A stretch of 64,000 nt of DNA from Cryptomeria japonica (GCF_030272615.1 NC_081414.1:340792502-340856501), one strand, 5' to 3'; shown: positions 43,300-55,544, counted from the stretch's first letter. Notes: generated by a model not told the origin, from the sequence alone. Numbers and translations: made by a program.

Positions 43300-44650
43300 T
43301 GTCAGATTTTTATTTGTGAGATGTTCATACTTTTGATGATGTATGCCATTATGTTGATTATGAGTTTAGTAAATATGAATTAGATGAATCTCTAGATGAT
43401 TTTTTGAACCCTAAGATTTCTAAACCTTCATTTTGCCAAAAACTAATCAACCTTGCTACTATGCCATTTTGCGGTGATGAGAAAGATAAGTTGAATGATT
43501 CCTCTCATGGGTACATTCCTATCAACTCCTCCACTAGATCTAGCAACATGATTGTCTACAATAATTTCCTTTATGAGGATAAGTCTCCTTTTGAATCAAA
43601 ATATAAATGCTTCAATTGATAAGACCATGCTTTGTTGGATGATGCTCTTGATGACTTTATGTATTTTCCTAAATCTTCAAACAAAAAAAAAACATCTAAG
43701 AGGTTAATCAACATGATAAATGTGAATGAACATTGCAAGCCTCTTTTTGTAGTCCAAGGTGCATATCCTTCTTCAACTTCACATCTTCCCAATCAACCTA
43801 TTTTCACTGTTCAAGGTGGATATAGTCATGACTCCTTTAGTACTCCTAATAAATCTATCATTACTGTCAAAGGAAGAAATCCCACTAAGAGTCCTTATAG
43901 TTATGCTAAACAACTAACTAAGTATAGTCATCATGCAGTTGCCCATACTTATAATACAAGAAACAATAGGAAACCTAATCCTCCTCCAGTTATCCCTACT
44001 TCTCTTCTTGATCCTCAACCTATTCTTCCTTAGGCACCTAACATTTCACAAGCTCTTGGTAAGGAATATGATCTTATTGAACAACTTAAAGCTACTCCTG
44101 CCAAGATATCCCTTTGGGATTTAATTCAAACTTATTCAACTCATCATGGAATGTTACAAGATGCCTTGAAAACTTTGAATGTCCCATCCACAGTGACATC
44201 CAATAATATGGCTTCCTTGATTGATTTTATCACATCTCCTAAAGCTCAAATTTTGTTTACACAAGATGAGTTACCTACTAGTGAGCTCCAACATCAATAT
44301 GATCCTTTAATGATTGTGGTCATCGTAAATGATAGTGCGATAAGATGAACACTAGTGGACAATGGTTTTGTCTTTAATGTCTATAGCATTAACTTGTTCC
44401 ATAAAATAAATGTCGATACATCTCTCATTAAGCCTAATTATCTTACTATTTGAGGCTTCAATAATGTTTATAAATATTCATTAGGTATCATCACCTTACC
44501 TATTAAGGTAGGTCCTGTTACTTTACCCACACCTATTCATGTCATGCCTGGATATCTGACATATTATTTGTTATTAGGGAGACCTTGGATTCATAGCATG
44601 CAAGTTGTCCCCTCTACATTACATAGGCAAGTTAAATTCATTTACAAAAA
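43300..44650 (+). pseudogene. E3 gag-like region and aspartic protease
   Basis: One frame runs from MSDFYL (43300) with stops. An acidic N-terminus (YELDESLDDFLNPKI) is followed by three 19-residue repeats at 43740-43910 (PLFVVQGAYPSSTSH, PIFTVQGGYSHDSFS, SIITVKGRNPTKSPY). No capsid domain or CCHC knuckle is visible. PAKISLWDLIQTYSTHHGML (about 44100-44160) precedes the protease. The active site is LVDNGFVFNVYSINL at about 44355-44400, with Asn-Gly in place of Thr/Ser-Gly. LPIKVGPVTLPTPIHVMPGY and LLLGRPWIHSMQVVPSTL complete the domain. A frameshift follows near 44620. Confidence 0.7.
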
Positions 44651-45149
44651 TTAAAACATATACTTTTCTAGGTGACACTAATATCCAAGCTTGTTTACAA
44701 ACATCAACATCCAAATCCTCTTCAACCGGTTCTTCCCCAACTATCTTAGATCATTCTTCCAAAATCTCTACTCATACTAGTGTGTCTATTTTCTCAAATC
44801 CGTCTTCTACCTCTAGTTCACCTCCCAATGATTCCTCAAGTGAACCTAAGATTCTTGAGGAAGAGTCTTCTCAGCATGATTACCATTGAAGATACCTTCT
44901 CTCCTGAAAATATTCTTATAGAAGATGATTGGGGATTCCTTGACATTAATCCTACTTTCATAGGAGAATATAAAATCCCCCCTAGAGAACCCAAGGTTGA
45001 AAAGAGGAAAGAAGAAGAAGAACCTAATAAATAAATCCACTTTACCTGAGCCATTGAGTAATAACTTTGTGATGGCTTCTCAAACTTCATCTCCTTTGTT
45101 TTATGATCTAGAGGATTTTGATCCTTCACTTTATGAAATCCTCCTTTTG

Positions 45150-45300
45150 TTTCAAAAATGGCTAACCTCTATGGTTTTGGTTTTCACATCTTAGATAGGT
45201 GTCGATATAATGGTAATGGTTGTGGTGCCCAAGAACAAGGAATAAAGGTTCCCTTAAAAATTAAATTTTGTGACACAAAATTCAGACTTGGCTATGATCC
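45150..45300 (+). pseudogene. E3 G-patch-like segment
   Basis: The frame YGFGFHILDRCRYNGNGCGA, QEQGIKVPLKIKF, then FRLGYDPF follows the G-patch spacing of Gly and aromatic residues (G.G..I....Y.GNG.G...QGI..P....K..LGY). The segment 44660-45150 before it is a Ser/Pro-rich, stop-containing linker. It parallels the G-patch in E2 and suggests that the two lineages share the arrangement protease, linker, G-patch. Confidence 0.55.
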
Positions 45301-45475
45301 TTTTGAGAATACTAAATATTCTATGAGACCATCTATTAGTGTTATATCATTTCTACTTCTCTTTCAATAAAATATCTAGAGTATATTGACTGTGACCCTT
45401 ATAGTGTCTTTGCTTTGGATGTTTTTCCCATTGATGATTCCTTAGCTAGATTCCTAGGAGTTTTTGACAACCTTC

Positions 45476-46980
45476 TGTTAATTTGAGAGGATTCAGTTAA
45501 TATAGAGAGGGGGGGTGAATTTGTTTTAACACCAACTTTAAAGATAAAACAAATTGATAAAAACTTCACCAAACTAGTCATAAACCAGTAATAAAACCAT
45601 TTACTAGTATCGATAACCACTGATAACCATCTGCTAAACTTATTTATCAATACTTCTCATTAAGTGTTAATCACAATGCATAAACTAAAAATAAATCAAA
45701 TCAACACATCAAAAAAGTTCACCATATGAACACCATGTTTTTCACATGGAAACCCAAATAGGGAAAAACCACGGTGGGAATTGGTACCCACAAAAATTGT
45801 GCATTCTTTTGGAATGTACCATGTTAGGAGCTTATAATGATGCCCTATTAGGAGTCACTCGGTTAAGGGATTTGATAAGATGAGCCCTATTAGGAGCTTT
45901 TCCCTATTAGGAGCAACCTTGCAAGAGGATTTAAGACTTAGAGGTTAAGCTACCCTGTTAGAGGATTTACAATTTAAGGCTTGTTAGGACCTACCCAGTT
46001 AAAGGATTTTGTCTACTGCAACTGTTAGGGAACAATTGAGTATATTTTGGGTATAGCACTTCACTGCTTGCTTGATCAGATCCAATTTTGCTCCAAATCT
46101 GCAATACTTTGGCAGATACCTCACACTAGTTCAGCTTCACACTCTTTTATCAAAACCACTGACACAATAATAATCATCTAAACCAACCTAAATAAACTTT
46201 ACAAATTTGTTGATACAAAACCCTAGATACATAAAAAATTTAAATGAAATTACAATATAGATGATCATATAGATCATTACAACATTTTACAAGACAATAT
46301 CAACCGTTGAATGATCATAACTCATCACCACAACTCGATCTGATAGGCAGTTAAACCCACAAAAAATTCTTCTAAGCCCTTCGCTACTTCCCAAGAAATT
46401 CCTTCCTTAATTGCACCAAAACATCAACTTATCCTTCCATGCGGGTTGTGACACATCACCATCAACATTTGAACTTGATGTAAATAACTGCTAAACCAAA
46501 AATCATCACCAGTTAAAAGAATTTGTTACTAGTTCTAAAACCCTTCTTAAACCCTAGAGAAAATACAACATAAATCATAAACATGATGTGGTTCTGGTCA
46601 GATACATATTACAATGATATAAACACATGTTCCAAACTGCAACACTTGATTCATCACCAATCTCCAGAACCAATCAAAATATTTCCACATTTACCGATTA
46701 AGGTCCTCATTCCCAGTTCACTGTCTTCATTATGGTTCATTGTTAAGCTATCTCCTCTACTGGTTATGCCTTATCGATTGACCTACAATACTTAGATGAT
46801 AAAATAAACATGGACAAACATCAATTGCCATCAATGACAACACAAATAACTGATCAATGTCATCAAGCCAATGAATCTCAATCTCTTCATCATAACTCAA
46901 CTATATCATCACCAACAATCCCTTACCGGTTCAGCCAACATTCTCCATCTCCATCATCAATTATGTCAATCATGCCAACA
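45476..46980 (-). repeat. C3 3' LTR
   Basis: In element orientation it runs TGTTGGCATGATTGACATAA ... CTCTCAAATTAACA, 1.5 kb, with TG/CA ends. The end zone carries the CCCCCCTCTC tract also seen in C1 and C2. The middle (45800-46030) has repeated CCCTATTAGGAGC and AGAGGATTT words. Confidence 0.8.
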
Positions 46981-46995
46981 TTATCCCCCTTTGAC
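46981..46995 (-). other. C3 polypurine tract
   Basis: The minus strand reads GTCAAAGGGGGATAA directly before the LTR start TGTTGGC. Confidence 0.8.
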
Positions 46996-47329
46996 ATTGA
47001 TGGCAACACCAACATATTCAATTGTCAACTACACTCATCATGTTGCTCAGTTTTGGAACTTCTTTGCTGCACTCCATCTTCTGTCAATTAAAAATATTCC
47101 ATATGCTCTATTTCTTCTTCTTTGGAACTAATACTTCTCCCCCTATCTGTTATGATTCTTCTCCCCCTTTGACAATAATGCCAAAGGTGCAAATGCATCA
47201 CTAGTCCTCATATTTGTCATTGCTACCTTCAACATCTTTGCAAATCTCATCTATGTTGCTCCCCCTACATAGTATCTATCATTTTATCAATCCATAGTGA
47301 AAAATGTTCATTAAGCCCACTGGATTGAT

Positions 47330-47905
47330 GCATCTCCTGTATACTAGTTTTTTTTGTGTAGGGGTTTGACCCCTAATTTACCTTTGAGGTACTCAAAGGT
47401 ATTCTTCGGCAAATTTTTTTTAAATGTCTGCTAACTGCTCTTTGCTTGCCACATATTCCATTCTGACTTGTTTCTCCTATACTGTCTCCCTTAGAAAGTG
47501 ATATTTCAATTCTATGTGCTTTGTTCTTACATGTAACACAAGATTTTTTGAAATATTAATAATAGCACTAGTGTTGTCACAATAAATGATTACTAGTTCA
47601 GACATATCTTGCTTAAATCCTTCTAACACATGTCTCATCCAGATTGCCTATGTACAATTCATTGATGTTGCAACATATTATGCCTCTACTGTTTACTGTG
47701 AAACACATGTTTTCTTTTTACTGGTCCAAGATACCAGTCTACCTCCAAGAAGAAAAGCTCCATCGGTAGTTCTTTTCTGGTCATCAACATTTCCTTCCCA
47801 ATCTGCATTAGTAAACACTTTCAAATAAAAAATCACCTTTATAAGGATACCATAAACCATAATCCATTGTGCCTTTCAGATATCTGAATATCCTTCTAGG
47901 TTAGG
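47330..47905 (-). pseudogene. C3 RT end and RNase H
   Basis: The minus strand reads RRIFRYLKGTMDYGLWYPYK, then after a one-base shift VFTNADWEGNVDDQKRTTDG (first Asp), AFLLGGRLVSWTSKKKTCVS, then YVATSMNCT with a preceding stop where Glu-rich AEAEY is usual, AIWMRHVLEGF, IIYCDNTSAINISKNLVLH (catalytic Asp), RTKHIELKYHFLRETV, VRMEYVASKEQLADI and EEYL. This is the classic Copia RNase H. Four stops occur, several at Gln positions. The 5' remainder of pol is lost. Confidence 0.87.
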
Positions 47906-49099
47906 AAATAGGAAATCATCACAAGCAAGTATATCAAAACACTAGACATTAGCTCAATCACAAAAACACAAAATGTAATGATCTAATCCTAAACACATTC
48001 AATAGAGACATAAAAACAAAGCATACAAAACTAAGATTATGCAAACCAGATATGATTTGAATGCTCCTTCATGCGGCTCCATTGTTCTTCTTTCTTCTCC
48101 AAATAGATTTGTTGTGGATCTCACCTTCAAGTGCATACACCTAATTGTGAAAGCAAGATTGACATTGACACAAGAATACTCGAAGCATAAATTTGATAGT
48201 CTGATTACCGATTAGCAGCTAAGGCCTTTGATTGAAGAAAAATCATCCAATTTATAGACAAATTGGAGAAATGGACAAGATTAGCATGATCCAATTCAAA
48301 TGGAAATTGCAAATCAATTATGTCAATTATGACAAATTATGACAAATTATGCACCTTCTATGCAAAATTTGATTGATTGATAATTGATGAAAAATTATGA
48401 CAACTTCTATGTCAAAATTGATTGATTGTCAATCCCATAGAATTAGGAGATGAAATAGGAGGGAAAAGGAATTAGAAATTAAGAAAATTAAAATTGAGGA
48501 AATTAGGTAAATTAATTAATAATTTGTCATTTATTAATTAATTCACCAAAGAGGAATAATTAGCCAATTAAATGAACATTTAATTGTAATGATAAGACTT
48601 AGGATAAATAAGTAATTTATTAATCCTAAAGGAAGAAAATGATAAGCAAGGTTAAATGATGAAATCACGAAACCCTAAAGAGATGAATTAGCAATGCAAG
48701 AACGACATGACGGTCTTGACAAAGGATAGTTGATATCGATTTGATCATGATTTTGAATTGATAAATGACCAGTGTTGATAAATGATTTGATTGAGATTGG
48801 TTGACAAAAATCAGTGAAAAATTGACCAAATTGACATGATTGGAAAGGACAAGGATCGATGACGAATCGATCGCAATATGACAAGATTGACAAGGACAAA
48901 AATTGACCAAAATCATGGCTGAAGGTTGTTGTCGACAAGACCAAATTCGAAGGTGAGATGATAGAAGAATGACTCGATGCTCGCAAATGATAAAGACCAA
49001 GTGCGAATCATAGGAGAAATGTTAATGCGACACAAAAACCTAAAATGAGGCAATGCGCAAATGTTAAAGTATGACTCTGCAAGCGTTGACCATTTTTAG
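47906..49099 (-). repeat. Inverted LTR of the G family (G')
   Basis: The minus strand from 49099 repeats the LTR at 2504-3725: CTAAAAATGGTCAACGCTTG, the GTCAATTTG/TCAATC words, TATAAATTGGATGATTTTTC at about 48255, GAAGAACAATGGAGC at about 48090 and the sequence up to a TTTCCTAACC phrase at about 47910. Only the first few bases of the LTR are missing or diverged at 49100. It is strongly diverged from the left copy, so they are not the two LTRs of one recent insertion. No internal G sequence accompanies it. Confidence 0.75.
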
Positions 49100-49874
49100 G
49101 TAGGGCCAGTCAGACAATTAATGGAGGAAGTTAGTGTAGATGGTTAAGTGGTGGCGGCTAAGTAACGAAGGACCTTAAGGATCAAACAGTTAGCTCATGA
49201 TCCAACGGTTGTCACTAGACTATGATTGAGAGATGCTTGACCTTTACTCATCGTGGACTAGCGACTAAATGGTGGGTCTGACCAAAGTGGGTGACCCATG
49301 TGTGTTAAAGAGTTGAAAATTCCAAGGAAGATCAACGGTTGTCACTAGACCGTGATGAGGAGATGCTTGAACTTTAAACATTGTGGACCAGTGACAAAGA
49401 GTAGATGAGTGTCTGAGTGATGTGCCCACTTTGAAAGATAGTATGATTAAAGGGTGCGCTAGTTTCACATGATCTGATAGCAGTCGCTAGACCATGATTG
49501 AAAGTTGCTTGAACTTTAATCTTTGCGGATCAGCGATTGAAGGAAAAATACTTAGAAGAAGCCTTTCTGGTCTGTTGGAGCCAAAATTTGAAATTTTAAA
49601 AGGATTAATTATAGAAGTGTGCAACTTTATTAATAGTAAACAATTCTTAGTTGTCGTTAAAGTCCCTCCATAAGACATTTCTTTAAAATCCAAATTTTGC
49701 AAAGAAGCATTCAAGAAGATTTGCAGAGAATAGGTGCATGGTTTGCGATTTCTTAGGCAACAAGTAAGTTTTTTTGCGATTGTGCTTTGCAATTCCTATT
49801 TGTGTGGCATTATTTGGTGCTTGAAATTTAGAAGAGGTTATTTGAATAATAATTGAAGTAAGGATAGCTTTAAG
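49100..49874 (+). other. Leader of element H with a triplicated module
   Basis: Non-coding. A module of roughly 130-146 bases is present three times: GGTTGTCACTAGACTATGAT at 49206, GGTTGTCACTAGACCGTGAT at 49336 and GCAGTCGCTAGACCATGATT at 49482. Each is followed by GAT/AGTTGCTTGAMCTTTA and a GTGGAC/GCGGATCAGCGA phrase. It ends shortly before the ORF start at 49875. No LTR border or primer site could be fixed. Confidence 0.6.
49180..49550 (+). repeat. Three-copy imperfect tandem repeat, unit 130-146 bp
   Basis: Shared blocks are GTCACTAGACYRTGATKRRR, GATGCTTGAMCTTTA and TGGACYAGYGAC. Spacing between the first and second copy is 130 bases and between the second and third 146. Divergence among units is high, so the triplication is old. 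Confidence 0.7.
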
Positions 49875-52800
49875 ATGGCACCACGAAGGGAATTCAAGGG
49901 AAAGATAGATTACCAAAAGAGGGCTATCTGTGATGACTTTTTAGAACAACTGGTTCAATCTACAAATAGTGCAGCCAAGATAAAATAACTCATGCCCAAA
50001 TCTCCTCGCCTGCGGATTAGTGACAATTTATATGACAAGAGATGTTGGCTGAGAGATGCCTAGATAGGTATGACAAGTCTAGGTTTGTCCAGGGTAGGAT
50101 TTGGTCAGCAAAATACACCTACTCCTATAAATAATATATGGGGATTAGATGTCAGAAAACTAGTGGTCATTGGAGTCTTCATGGATGTTGATTTGTTGAC
50201 CCAAATTGCAAAAAGTTATGACCCTATCTCCAGGATTGTGAGAAATGTAAATGGGGGGCCCTTAATTGAAATTAATGATGATGAATTCAGAAGGGTTTTC
50301 TGGCTGAGTGAGCCCTCAAAATATTTGTAACCCATTGATTTTGAGATGCTCAAGAAGGTTTATGATGCCTAGAGGGATCATCTTAGGAGTGGGCCGTTGA
50401 AGGATTTTTTTGCAAAGATAGGAGGATTGACATTGGTAGGCCCTAGTACAATGGAGCCCTTCCTTATGAATTTATTCACTTTAAGGGCTAAGGGTATATA
50501 TTGGTCTCTATGTCAAATTCTTGGGGAAGATGCAGAGAACGCCATGCCTACCCATTATATGCTTATGATGGCACAAATTTTGAACCCATCCTTAGGAGTG
50601 ACTTGTGATTTTGTACCTTATTTTACAAATGCCATTCATGAAGGTTTAATCGAGATAAATAATGCTAAGGTGGATAGACCTTTTGGCTGGTACTCCTTGT
50701 TGATGAACATGTTCTTGTTGAAAGGTGTTGAATATTTTGCAAAGGACATGGACCTACTAAGGGAAAAGGATGGTGAAGACATGCCTGTTCAGTTATGGAG
50801 TACAGATTTGTCCTAGGATAGAGAGGATGGAAGTTACTTGAAATTTGAAAGATGCTTTGCATCTAAGCTCAGAATCCTTCCATGTCAAGAGCACCTAGGA
50901 TCCCAAAGGCTCTCCTTGAATTCATTAGACCAAAGGAGTTTGTTGAGAATATTAAGATTGTGCACAATTGGGGTGACATAATCTTGTATCTTGTTTTCAC
51001 TTTTTTTTTCAGATTATATGGTTTTAGAGGAACCCCATATCTGCTCCCTTTGAAGATTGACATTGCTAAGATTTTGAGGCAGATTGGAGGCCTACAAGAA
51101 GTAGAGCTAACAAACAAAGGAAGAGGGATGATTTTCCCAATAGTCACTTTGGCACATCAGTTTGTAGTCACCAAAGGTGGTTGGTTACATTTTGAAAGCT
51201 TCGTTCAGCCATTCAGGTTGTCAATGACATTTCCTAGGTTTGCTAATCCGAAGGACTTCTTTAAAGGTATGTTTAGGAAGAAAGTCAAGTGTGAGGTTAG
51301 AATTCATCAATTTCACTTTCCTACAGATCTGATAAGAAATGAATTTAATTTGGATGAGCAGGAAGTAAGAAAGGAAAAGTGGTTGGCATTCAAGAAGACC
51401 CTTGATTTTGTCCAGTATTTTGACAAGAATTATGATCCTTTGAATAGTTTTCACCTTTTTGAAGAAAAGATTAAGTTTTTGGTAGACTATTTTGAAGATG
51501 CAATGCAAATCCTGAATGAGAAGAAGGGTGTTGTAATGAAAGCAGATCCTGAGAAAGCTAAGCTTGTTTTAGCTAAGCCTGTTTTTGCCAAGGTTGTTCC
51601 CCCTGATGAATATGTGATGTATAAGAGGTCGGGGTATAATGTAGTGATGCCAAGGAAAGATGATCCTTCCACTTCAAAAGGAAAAAGGCCAAAGGAGGAT
51701 GCTTCTAAGTCACAAGCCTCCCCAAAAAGGCAGAGGTCAGAAAAGGAAGCACAGTCAAGTGAGTGTTTGTATTCTCCTTCTCAATCCCCATTATTTATAG
51801 GTGATGAGTAGGTAGTAGTTGAGCAATTGTTGCAGTTACGAAGCCTAGGAGAGATTGCATGCACATACAAAGAATTACAAGAAGGGATGCTAAAACAACC
51901 AGTAGGTGCCAAAATGGACCTGACTGTTGAAGAGTTTGTAGGCAGAGAACTAGATCCTGTCATTAAGTAGGCCAGTGATGAATTTTTGGCTAATAATAGT
52001 TTTGTTAAAATAAGAGAATTTTTGCAATTTGTTTGGAGAAAACATATTGAGCAGTTTAAAGAAAGATGTGAAAAGGGGAAAGTTGAGAAACCCCATAAAG
52101 ATGCATCTTCTATTGAAGCAGAAATAAAGCAAGAAATGCTGAGAGAATTTGAAGCAATTACCCCTAAGCAAGGGAGAAAATTGATTACAGATGCTGGAGT
52201 TTTGATTCTCCTAGAATGGGACATAGTTGATGCCTTAGTTTTTGATGCAGTAAGAAAGGAAACCAAGCCTCTAGAGGGAATAAATTAAAGTAATGACCAT
52301 GCAGCCCTTGTTGTATGGTCACTAAAGAGGGAAGAAAACAAAAGAAGGAAAGACTCCTCAGAATTTGATTACTCGGGAGGTATGATTGTAAAGAGAGTTA
52401 GGGATATAGGGGTAGTAGAAGATGCCAACATGACCTTAGAGTCTACTAAATTTGGTATGGCAGTGGCTGAGAAAGAAGCCATGGAGAAAGATGATCTCTA
52501 GGTGAAGTTAGAGGTAGTCCTAAAAGCTTATAACGAAGCAAAGCTTGAGATAGCTCATAAGGACAACACCATTATAGAGTTGAAGAATAAATTGGGAGGA
52601 CAACATCAAAAGGGTGAGTCTTCCAAACTGATGATTGCCTCTTCTCCTTCTAGAGCCCCTCCTTCTAGCCCAATTATCAAATTCTTGACTTCTCCCATGA
52701 CTCCTGGTTTTCAATCAGGTAAAAACATTCAAGATGAGATGGAGAGATTGAAGCAGGTCCAAACAATATTTGCAAACAAATATGAGGAGAAGATCAGGGG

Positions 52801-53372
52801 TACCATTTTGAAGTTTGTTGATACTGTTGGAGCAACAATTGTTTATATTTATATGAAAAGAATATTGACTATTTTGAATTATTTGAAAGAAGATAAGGCT
52901 ATTTTGGAGCCAATTTTGGATAAACGGATTGCTAGGGAGGTTGATTTAGAGCTTATATATTTATCCCAAGAGGAAGAAGGTGTTGATGCCACTATAAAAA
53001 ACCCTTACAAATTGGTAAAAGGTTTGTCCAAGTTTATAGCCGAAAGAGTCAATGTAGAAAGAAAGGCAAACTTATATCGAAAAGAATATGCAGATCAAAA
53101 ATTTGAATTATTTCCTAGAGGTTTTGTTAGTATAAATTGAAAGATAAAGAAGTATGGCTTGTCGAGTTAGGCCATAAGTTGTCTCAAAGAATAAATAACA
53201 TCATAAATATAGATGATATGTCCTTATTCATTCAAACCATTGAAGAGATTGAAAAAAAAATTACACTTTGGTTTTTTGGAAAAGGAAGTTAAACAGTTAA
53301 AGGAGACGTGAAAAAGTTTAATAAGCTGAAGAAGAAAATTGTTAGTTTCTCTTGGCCTGATGATGATACATT
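49875..53372 (+). pseudogene. Long gag-like ORF H of unknown family
   Basis: I do not recognise this protein. The frame starts MAPRREFKGKIDYQKRAICD and runs, with stops, to about 50880. Landmarks are IWGLDVRKLVVIGVFMDVDL, GGPLIEINDDEFRRVFWLSE and YMLMMAQILNPSLGVTCDFV. It then shifts to another frame and continues MSRAPRIPKALLEFIRPKEF, LRQIGGLQEVELTNKGRGMI, FRLSMTFPRFANPKDFFKGM. A Lys/Ser-rich hinge (51660-51780) and long helical, probably coiled segments follow (KIREFLQFVWRKHIEQFKER, LKAYNEAKLEIAHKDNTI, LDKRIAREVDLELIYLSQEE). A last shift near 53130 leads to IVSFSWPDDDTF, cut by Copia C2. About 1,160 codons, some ten stops, no zinc knuckle. It may be the gag or accessory ORF of an uncharacterised LTR element. 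Confidence 0.55.
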
Positions 53373-54411
53373 TGCTGGTATTTTGGTATTGTTTTGTCAT
53401 TGATGTCAACACCTACTAACACTTATCAACTCTAGCACTTTGGAGAATTGGCAAGCAAGTGACTTATGCACAGTCATCGATATTTGGTACACCGGCAGAA
53501 GATAATGTTCGCCGGCACTTGGAATGATATGACAAACACCTGGTTATGTCAAAGACATCATTTTGACACTTTGGAGATTTGTTCAATGGCATATTCATAT
53601 CTGCATATTTGTTGTTACCGACAAATAGGTACAGGATATACACCGACAGGCTCATCTATTCCAGATCAGCACAACATGCTATGGAGATGTTTATTGTTGT
53701 AAATGCATTAAGCTAACATATTGAATTGGTTATTGCATCAGACATTGTTTTATTTGTAAATTGATTTTATTGTAATATCCTTTAGAGCTGACCTACTAAA
53801 ATTGGTCTTAGGTTATGATATAAATGTAAGATCTTATTTGTAAGATCGAATGGAAATGTAAAAAAAAGGAAGTGTGAGAAGGTATATGCGAAAATAAGAA
53901 GAGCTATACACACATACATCATTTGAACATTGAAGGAGGGTTTTTGTGAAGATAATCAAAACTACATTGATACTGAATCCAACATAGAAAGATGCTAATT
54001 TGAGCCATACATCCTTATTGGATTTAACCATCCAATTGTAGTCAGTGTGACTCTAACTTGTGTTTGAGCAGTCAGCTCTAGGCACTTGGCCTTTCTGCAT
54101 GTGCAGACCCCATTTGAATACACATACTATCTGTAGTAGTATCATCTGATTGTGGGTAAGGTTTCCCATCATAGTTTTTCCCCTTACAAGGTTTCCACAT
54201 ATAAATATTGGTGTTATGTGTTGTGAATGTTATTGTCTTTCTATTTCATGCATTAATCTTTACCGGTACTGTAATTAACTGATAAAACTATCTATTGACA
54301 TAAAAGATTGGTTTACCGGTATTAAGCATTAAAGTTGGTTAAGTTGTTTTGGTTTGAATTTATTTGACAACTAATTCACTCCCCCCTCTCATTTGTCCTC
54401 GGGACCTAACA
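53373..54411 (+). repeat. C2 5' LTR
   Basis: It runs from TGCTGGTATTTTGGTATTG to ...GGGACCTAACA, 1039 bp. It matches 58912-59780 over its first 860 bases, with roughly 5-8% differences by eye. CCCCCCTCTC near 54380 is shared with C1 and C3 LTRs. Confidence 0.9.
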
Positions 54412-54413
54412 AT

Positions 54414-54425
54414 TGGTATCAGAGC
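54414..54425 (+). other. C2 primer-binding site (initiator Met tRNA)
   Basis: TGGTATCAGAGC two bases after the LTR end, the standard plant Copia primer site. Confidence 0.92.
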
Positions 54426-54467
54426 CTAGTCCTCTTTTGCAAAAGTTTAACAGCTTGAGGAGATCCA

Positions 54468-55345
54468 ATGTCTACTAACTATTTCAAGAAGGATAGTCCT
54501 AAACTTGATGGAACCAACTATGGCATATAGAAGATCGGAATGGAGACACATTTGAATTGCATTGGAAAGGACATCTAGGAAGTTACAAAGAATTGCTATA
54601 CTGCTCCTACTCCTAGTCAGCCTAATCCACCTACCTTAGGAAAAGATGAGGAAAATGATTGCAAAGCTAGAGAAGCACTTTTGAGCACATTATCAGATCA
54701 GCAAATCATGGGATTATCAGATAGATCAACTTATAAAGCTATTTGGGATCATTTGGAAACACTGAATGAAGGAGATTCCACAGTCAAAATTGCAAAACTT
54801 AAAAGCTTCCAAGTTAGGTATGAAAATCTGAAAATGGAAGAAGATGAAAGGATTTCTGCTTTTATGGAAAGAGATAATGAAATTGTTTTGGGTATTAAAT
54901 GTTGTGGAGGAACCCTAAGTGAGCATGAAATTATTTCAAAAGTTTTAAGAGGATTGCCACTAGCATATAAAATGAAGGTTACTTCTATAAATGAGTTAAG
55001 AACAATGCCTAATACATGAGTAACTAGGGATACATTGATTGGAAAACTTTCAGCTTTTAAAATTGAGGAATTTGATCCTGTTGCTACTATAAAGACAAAT
55101 TTAGCTTTTATTGCATCAACATCATTTGCACCATCATTTGACAAGTTTGATTAGAAATCCTTTTATGCAAGAGAACTTGAAGAAAGCAGGAGAGAAAATG
55201 AAGAACTTGAAGAACTTGAAGCACTATTTGCAAGGAAAATGCTTAAAGGTCCAGTTGGAAGTAAGTATGAAGGTAAAGCACCCTTTAAATGCTTTAAATG
55301 TAATAAGCTTAGTCATATGGCTTCAAGATGCCCTGAAAGACATGC
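54468..55345 (+). pseudogene. C2 Gag (UBN2 type) with zinc knuckle
   Basis: The frame begins MSTNYFKKDSPKLDGTNYG. Two stops at 54528 and about 54579 sit where Trp is expected (GI-stop-KIGMETHL, DI-stop-EVTKN). From 54681 the UBN2 core is open: STYKAIWDHLETLNEGDSTV, KIAKLKSFQVRYENLKMEED, ERISAFMERDNEIV, KVLRGLPLAYKMKVTSI. Stops at 55017 and 55152 follow, then a Glu-rich stretch and the knuckle CFKCNKLSHMASRC (about 55290-55330), an intact CX2CX4HX4C. All of this is in the same frame as the rest of pol, so gag and pol are one polyprotein as in other Copia elements. Confidence 0.9.
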
Positions 55346-55544
55346 TAGACTAAGAGAAGAAAGTAGGTGAACATACAAGCCTAGCCCTGAATATCAGAGA
55401 TACAAATTTAAGAAGAATAAAGATAAATCTTGTTATCTTGCTGATGAAGGAGTGATTGATGATTCTGATGAGGATCCAACAGACAATGGATCGGTTTTTT
55501 TTTCTATAACATAAGATCAACTGACACCTACTATTCAACCGGTA

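Larger units (their letters stand above)
41433..45475 (+). mobile_element. Ty3/gypsy element E3, 5' part
   Basis: LTR, primer-binding site, a gag-like region, protease and a G-patch-like segment are present in plus orientation. It is cut at 45475 by the LTR end of the minus-strand Copia C3; its RT, integrase and 3' LTR are not found further right. The left edge falls precisely in the C1 integrase, so E3 inserted there. Confidence 0.75.
45476..47905 (-). mobile_element. Ty1/Copia element C3, 3' end only
   Basis: On the minus strand: the end of RT with RNase H (47905-47330), a 3'UTR with several GGGGGAG tracts, a polypurine tract (46995-46981) and the 3' LTR (46980-45476). The high-coordinate edge at about 47905 cuts the RT and abuts the inverted LTR G'. 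A possible duplication CCTTC (45471-45475) cannot be confirmed because the other end is missing. Confidence 0.8.
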
